Assembly: GCA_023434855.1 (NCBI GenBank)
Contig: JAEYSJ010000159.1
Span: 1 to 45,530, forward strand
DNA: 45,530 bases
DNA from: Bacillota bacterium
Lineage (GTDB): Bacteria; Bacillota_C; Negativicutes; JAEYSJ01
Direction: 5' to 3'
Of the stretch, positions 42,629-45,530 are shown piece by piece. A program made the translations under genes and the position numbers. Below the pieces are notes generated by a model. That model saw only the letters and a list, made by a program, of their open reading frames with translations, was not told the origin of the DNA and searched no databases. The first letter of the stretch is position 1, and every line of letters starts with the position of its first letter.

Positions 42629-43396
42629 ATGCCAAGACAGGGAAGAAGCAAAAGCAAGACCGGAATTTATCATGTTATGGTGCGCGGGATAAATCGGCAA
42701 AATATTTTTGAGGATGATGAAGACAGGCAGAAATATCTAGCTATATTGCAAAAAACCAAAGAAATTAGCCAGTGCGAATTCTACGGTTATTGTTTAATGA
42801 GAAACCACGTTCACATGCTGGTCCGGGAAGGAAAAGAAGGAATTTCTCAGATCATGAAACGAGTGGGTGTTAGTTATGCGTATTGGTACAATGAGAAGTA
42901 TGAACGTAGAGGACATTTATTTCAGGATAGGTACAGAAGTGAAAGCATAGAAAATGATAGCCATTTTTTGTCAGTATTAAGATATATTCATCAAAATCCC
43001 TTGAAAGCCGAACTTGTCAACAGCATTGACGAATATCCATGGAGCAGTTATAAAACGTATATTGCCGGCAATACTCCCGGTTTGGTGAATACCGATTTCG
43101 CATTAGGTCTGTTAGGCGTGCAGGCAGGAGAAGTTCTCAGCTACTATATCCAGTTTATGAGTGAACCGAATCATATTTTGTACTTAGAAGATACCGAGAA
43201 AAAAAAGTGGACTGATGCTGAAGTAAGATATGAGTTAATCAAGCTTATGGCCGACAGACCGGTCAGCACATTAAATACAATGGGGAAAAATGAACGTGAT
43301 GAAATACTTAGAAAACTTAAAGCAATTGAAGGAATATCGATCAGACAAATAGCCAAAATAACCGCTCTCGGCCGCAACATAGTGGCAAATGCGTAA
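42629..43396 (+). CDS. REP-associated tyrosine transposase (RAYT, Y1 family)
   Basis: About 255 residues. It opens MPRQGRSKSKTGIYHVMVRG. The HUH motif is MRNHVHMLVRE, with the catalytic Tyr probably in VLRYIHQNPLKA (a YIHxNP region), and SSYKTYIAG follows. These belong to IS200/IS605-like single-domain transposases that process REP hairpins instead of mobilising themselves freely. The C-terminal Myb/HTH-like part (GISIRQIAKITALGRNIVAN) is present. REP-like sequences lie 47 bases upstream and 1.2 kb downstream. Confidence 0.9.
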   Translation: MPRQGRSKSKTGIYHVMVRGINRQNIFEDDEDRQKYLAILQKTKEISQCEFYGYCLMRNHVHMLVREGKEGISQIMKRVGVSYAYWYNEKYERRGHLFQDRYRSESIENDSHFLSVLRYIHQNPLKAELVNSIDEYPWSSYKTYIAGNTPGLVNTDFALGLLGVQAGEVLSYYIQFMSEPNHILYLEDTEKKKWTDAEVRYELIKLMADRPVSTLNTMGKNERDEILRKLKAIEGISIRQIAKITALGRNIVANA

Positions 43397-43429
43397 GACA
43401 AAAGAATCTTAAAGTTGGGAGGCATAATG

Positions 43430-44518
43430 ATGAAAATAGGTGCTCGTATTGTTAAAACGGGTATTGCAGTGACGATTACAATGTTTATTTGCAAGGTGTT
43501 GGATCTTGAGCCGGCTTTTTTCGGCGCTGTTTCTGCTGTCATCAATATGCAGCCGTCAATCTTCTTAACTTTGAAGACGGCAAAAGATCAGATTGTGGTA
43601 CATATTCTGGGCGTTACTGCTGGTCTTGCTTTTGGCTATCTCATTGGTGGTAATCCTCTATCAATGGGTCTGATAACCATTTTGATTATATCTTTATACA
43701 TAAAATTAAACCTGAAAAGTGGCATTACAATGGGAATAGTTGCCGCTTTATTCGTTTTAAGCTCCAATTCCGAGCAATTTCTGCCTAATGCTCTGACCAG
43801 AACAGCGGTAATTTTCACTGGTCTTAGTACAGCTATGCTCATCAATATAGTACTCTGGCCTCCTCGCTATAAACAGCAATTTATTGAAAAGCTAAAAGAA
43901 AGCAATTATGAAGTAGTTCGTTACTTCTGTCATGCTGTACAGGACTATGTTGAACTTGAAAATGAAAAACCGTATTTTGACCAAGCACAAAGGGAAAAGG
44001 TTTATAAACTAAATGAGGAATCACGCGTACTGTCAGGGTTTTTAATGAGCGAAGGGCAATTATTAATGCAAGGATCTTCAGACCAAGATGAGTGGCTTGC
44101 AATTGCGGAGAAATTTATGGACTATAATGAATCCCTGACAGAGAAGGCTGATCGTATTTATGATTTACTGCCGGCCAGACTGGATCGACGGCTGAAATCA
44201 GGTGCGCCGCCGATCAGCGATGAATTTAAAGCAATCCTGGAAATATTGGAAAGCGGATGTACGATCATTGTCAGGGTTAACAGCAAGTTGAGGTCCGTAA
44301 TTATTGAGAGAGTTTCAGCCGAACCGGAGGAAATCAGTGAGGATTACTGGGAGAGAATGACAAAGGCTATTGAACAATGGCAGCCCAAACTTACCGGTAG
44401 TTATTATTTGCATGCTTTAATTGAGGTTGCCGTGACGGCAAATGAAATCAAATGGGCCACCCGTAAGGCAAAAAAATTATTATATGAAAGCATAGCAAAA
44501 AAACTGACAAGCAGTTGA
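43430..44518 (+). CDS. Aromatic acid exporter (FUSC/ArAE_1) family membrane protein
   Basis: About 362 residues. Residues 1-140 contain five or six helices with GAVSAVINMQPSIFLTLKTA and VHILGVTAGLAFGYLIG, the ArAE_1/DUF939 pattern. Residues 145-360 are a soluble, helical and charged domain. Family members may export aromatic acids; this has rarely been shown. ATG 43430 has GGGAGG seven bases upstream (43427 also possible). It lies between the RAYT and the second REP-like element. Confidence 0.8.
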   Translation: MKIGARIVKTGIAVTITMFICKVLDLEPAFFGAVSAVINMQPSIFLTLKTAKDQIVVHILGVTAGLAFGYLIGGNPLSMGLITILIISLYIKLNLKSGITMGIVAALFVLSSNSEQFLPNALTRTAVIFTGLSTAMLINIVLWPPRYKQQFIEKLKESNYEVVRYFCHAVQDYVELENEKPYFDQAQREKVYKLNEESRVLSGFLMSEGQLLMQGSSDQDEWLAIAEKFMDYNESLTEKADRIYDLLPARLDRRLKSGAPPISDEFKAILEILESGCTIIVRVNSKLRSVIIERVSAEPEEISEDYWERMTKAIEQWQPKLTGSYYLHALIEVAVTANEIKWATRKAKKLLYESIAKKLTSS

Positions 44519-44583
44519 TAATATGTTCTTCAGAATAATATTGTGAGTTCAATCTTGGGGTAAACGATGGGGTGAAATCTTAT

Positions 44584-44612
44584 TGAGACAATGGAACCGT
44601 CCCTAAGTCTCG
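44584..44612 (-). repeat. REP-like element, right copy (inverted)
   Basis: Complement reads GAGACTTAGGGACGGTTCCA then TTGTCTCA, matching the left copy at 42554-42582 except for a few bases. Inverted orientation. Confidence 0.75.
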
Positions 44613-44703
44613 AAAATTTTGGATACTAATAATAGAAGGAATTTCCTTTTTGATAAGAGAAATTATTAGTTAAGATAAAATTGGCCGAGAGGGGACATTA
44701 TCA

Positions 44704-45321
44704 ATGAAGAGGACCGGACTGCTTGCAGTTGTTTTTGGATTAGGTTGTCTTACGCTATTTTGGGTGGGGTGTAAAGGGCAAAAAACTGATACCCCCAATA
44801 ATCCTCTGGCGACCCCCGAAACGGCTGTTGTATCCAATCAGCCGGTAGAATGGAAATCTGATGGAATTATTTCCGATAATGAGTATACCAATGAGCAGAT
44901 GGTTGGTGATATTGATGTATTTACCCGGGTAAATGGCGATACCGTTATGATGGCGTTCAAAGTAAGGACGAACGGGTATGCTGCGCTGGGAATCGGTGCG
45001 GAAGACAAGATGAAAGGCGCCGATATTATTATGTGTTCTGTTACAAATGGTAAGGTTTCCCTGACTGAGATGTTTAGCACCGGCCGTTATGGACCGCATC
45101 CTCCTAAGCAAGGCGGCGCCGCAAGTGTTCAGATGGTCAGTGGCAGTTATCAGGACGGCTTGATGGTTGTAGAGTTTATGAGAAAATTGAATCCGGGCGG
45201 CCCTCAGGACAAGCCGTTGGTAATTGGCGAAAATAAAGTAATTTGGTCTATAGGAGACAATGACAATATAGAATTGCAGCAGCATAGCCGGCGTGGCTAT
45301 GGAACGTTGACGTTGCAGTAG
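44704..45321 (+). CDS. Lipoprotein with DOMON-like domain
   Basis: About 205 residues. A lipoprotein signal peptide ends in LFWVGC (Cys near residue 22), so it is anchored to a membrane on the outside. From residue 48 a beta-rich DOMON-like domain follows: WKSDGIISDNEYTNEQ, MMAFKVRTNGYAALGIGAE and a late VIWSIGDNDN. DOMON domains bind haem or sugars and often go with b-type cytochromes. The next gene, cut by the window end, begins with a membrane helix, compatible with such a partner. Confidence 0.75.
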   Translation: MKRTGLLAVVFGLGCLTLFWVGCKGQKTDTPNNPLATPETAVVSNQPVEWKSDGIISDNEYTNEQMVGDIDVFTRVNGDTVMMAFKVRTNGYAALGIGAEDKMKGADIIMCSVTNGKVSLTEMFSTGRYGPHPPKQGGAASVQMVSGSYQDGLMVVEFMRKLNPGGPQDKPLVIGENKVIWSIGDNDNIELQQHSRRGYGTLTLQ

Positions 45322-45347
45322 GTACGCAAAGGATTGGAGTGGTTCAA

Positions 45348-45530
45348 ATGGAACAATTCAGGCAAGCTTTATTATATGCAAAATTATCCGTTATACTGGG
45401 GCTGGTAGCATTTTCCTACTTTTTCTTTTTAAAATTAACGATGTATTTGCGGAAAAAGGCGTGGGCAGCTAATGTTGTACCGGTGACTCAGAAACTAATA
45501 ACCATCTGCCGGTCTGTACATGTGTATGCT
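45348..45530 (+). CDS. Membrane protein, N-terminal part only (runs off the window)
   Basis: Sixty-one codons from ATG 45348 (GGATTGGAGTGG upstream) to the edge. One clear helix (ILGLVAFSYFFFLKL) and a second segment beginning at ICRSVHVYA, where His could be a haem ligand. The position after a DOMON lipoprotein makes a cytochrome b561- or ferric-reductase-like protein possible; this is context only. Confidence 0.5.
   Translation, partial: MEQFRQALLYAKLSVILGLVAFSYFFFLKLTMYLRKKAWAANVVPVTQKLITICRSVHVYA

Noticed and set aside
44755..45285. Minus-strand open frame of 176 codons
   Set aside because: Fully antisense to the DOMON lipoprotein gene, which has a lipobox, a ribosome binding site and a family match.
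1..45530. tRNA, rRNA, phage or conjugative genes
   Set aside because: Looked for conserved cores and typical genes while reading; none was recognised. The RAYT is the only transposase seen.

Overview
The window looks like chromosomal DNA of a diderm, anaerobic Firmicute (Negativicutes, probably Sporomusaceae: the Sporomusa/Pelosinus type). The reasons are an LptF/LptG-type LPS exporter and an ArnT-like glycosyltransferase (outer membrane) together with strong Firmicute Shine-Dalgarno sequences, frequent TTG/GTG starts, a CsoR copper regulon, a TTAACA-type Pho box, C_GCAxxG_C_C proteins and an apparent selenoprotein. This is inferred from gene content; no rRNA or other marker gene is present.

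Layout. 1-1026: 5' part of a DUF1254 protein (minus) and a small EamA-like membrane protein. 1130-4310: copper module, with a CsoR operator, csoR, copA and then a small gene read through an in-frame UGA (a CC/Se-type selenoprotein). 4491-6616: ornithine-lipid pair (OlsB-like, OlsA-like) behind three phased TTAACA boxes. 6640-11139 (minus): gtrA / polyprenol-P glycosyltransferase / GT39 / PAP2 / lptF, a probable lipid A or LPS modification and export operon. 11456-13850: HsmA-like, Nudix, proC, ATC-hydrolase-like.

14062-27298 is a metalloid (arsenic) island. Part one is arsR, an ArsP/DUF318-type permease, a CxxC mini-thioredoxin, a CMD protein and ECF sigma factor 1. Its terminator is followed by a promoter-like motif and then three Cys-rich genes (C_GCAxxG_C_C, DGC, and a DGC/C_GCAxxG fusion). 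Next come eroded genes, an Fe-S oxidoreductase with a leader terminator, a second arsR, ACR3, a Cys-rich MarR, an arsM-arsN2 fusion and ECF sigma factor 2. ECF2 has the same terminator-plus-promoter arrangement, here followed by two very small ORFs and an alpha/beta hydrolase. The two Cys-tailed ECF factors, with no visible anti-sigma gene and a shared downstream motif, are the strongest candidate for an undescribed regulatory system.

27343-33732: two conserved membrane proteins, a glutaredoxin/FTR-rubredoxin redox pair, an exported SnoaL-like protein, a two-gene ABC exporter, GIY-YIG and DUF2087 proteins. 34083-36358: an unusual pair, a solute-binding protein without signal peptide and an ABC ATPase without permease, both starting with a DUF1858-like domain. 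36669-38978: CheW and an MCP. 39100-45530: exported metallo-beta-lactamase-fold protein, a small one-TM protein, nitroreductase, membrane-anchored hydrolase, a RAYT (REP-associated transposase) with inverted REP-like copies on either side, an aromatic-acid-exporter-like protein, a DOMON lipoprotein and the start of a membrane protein.
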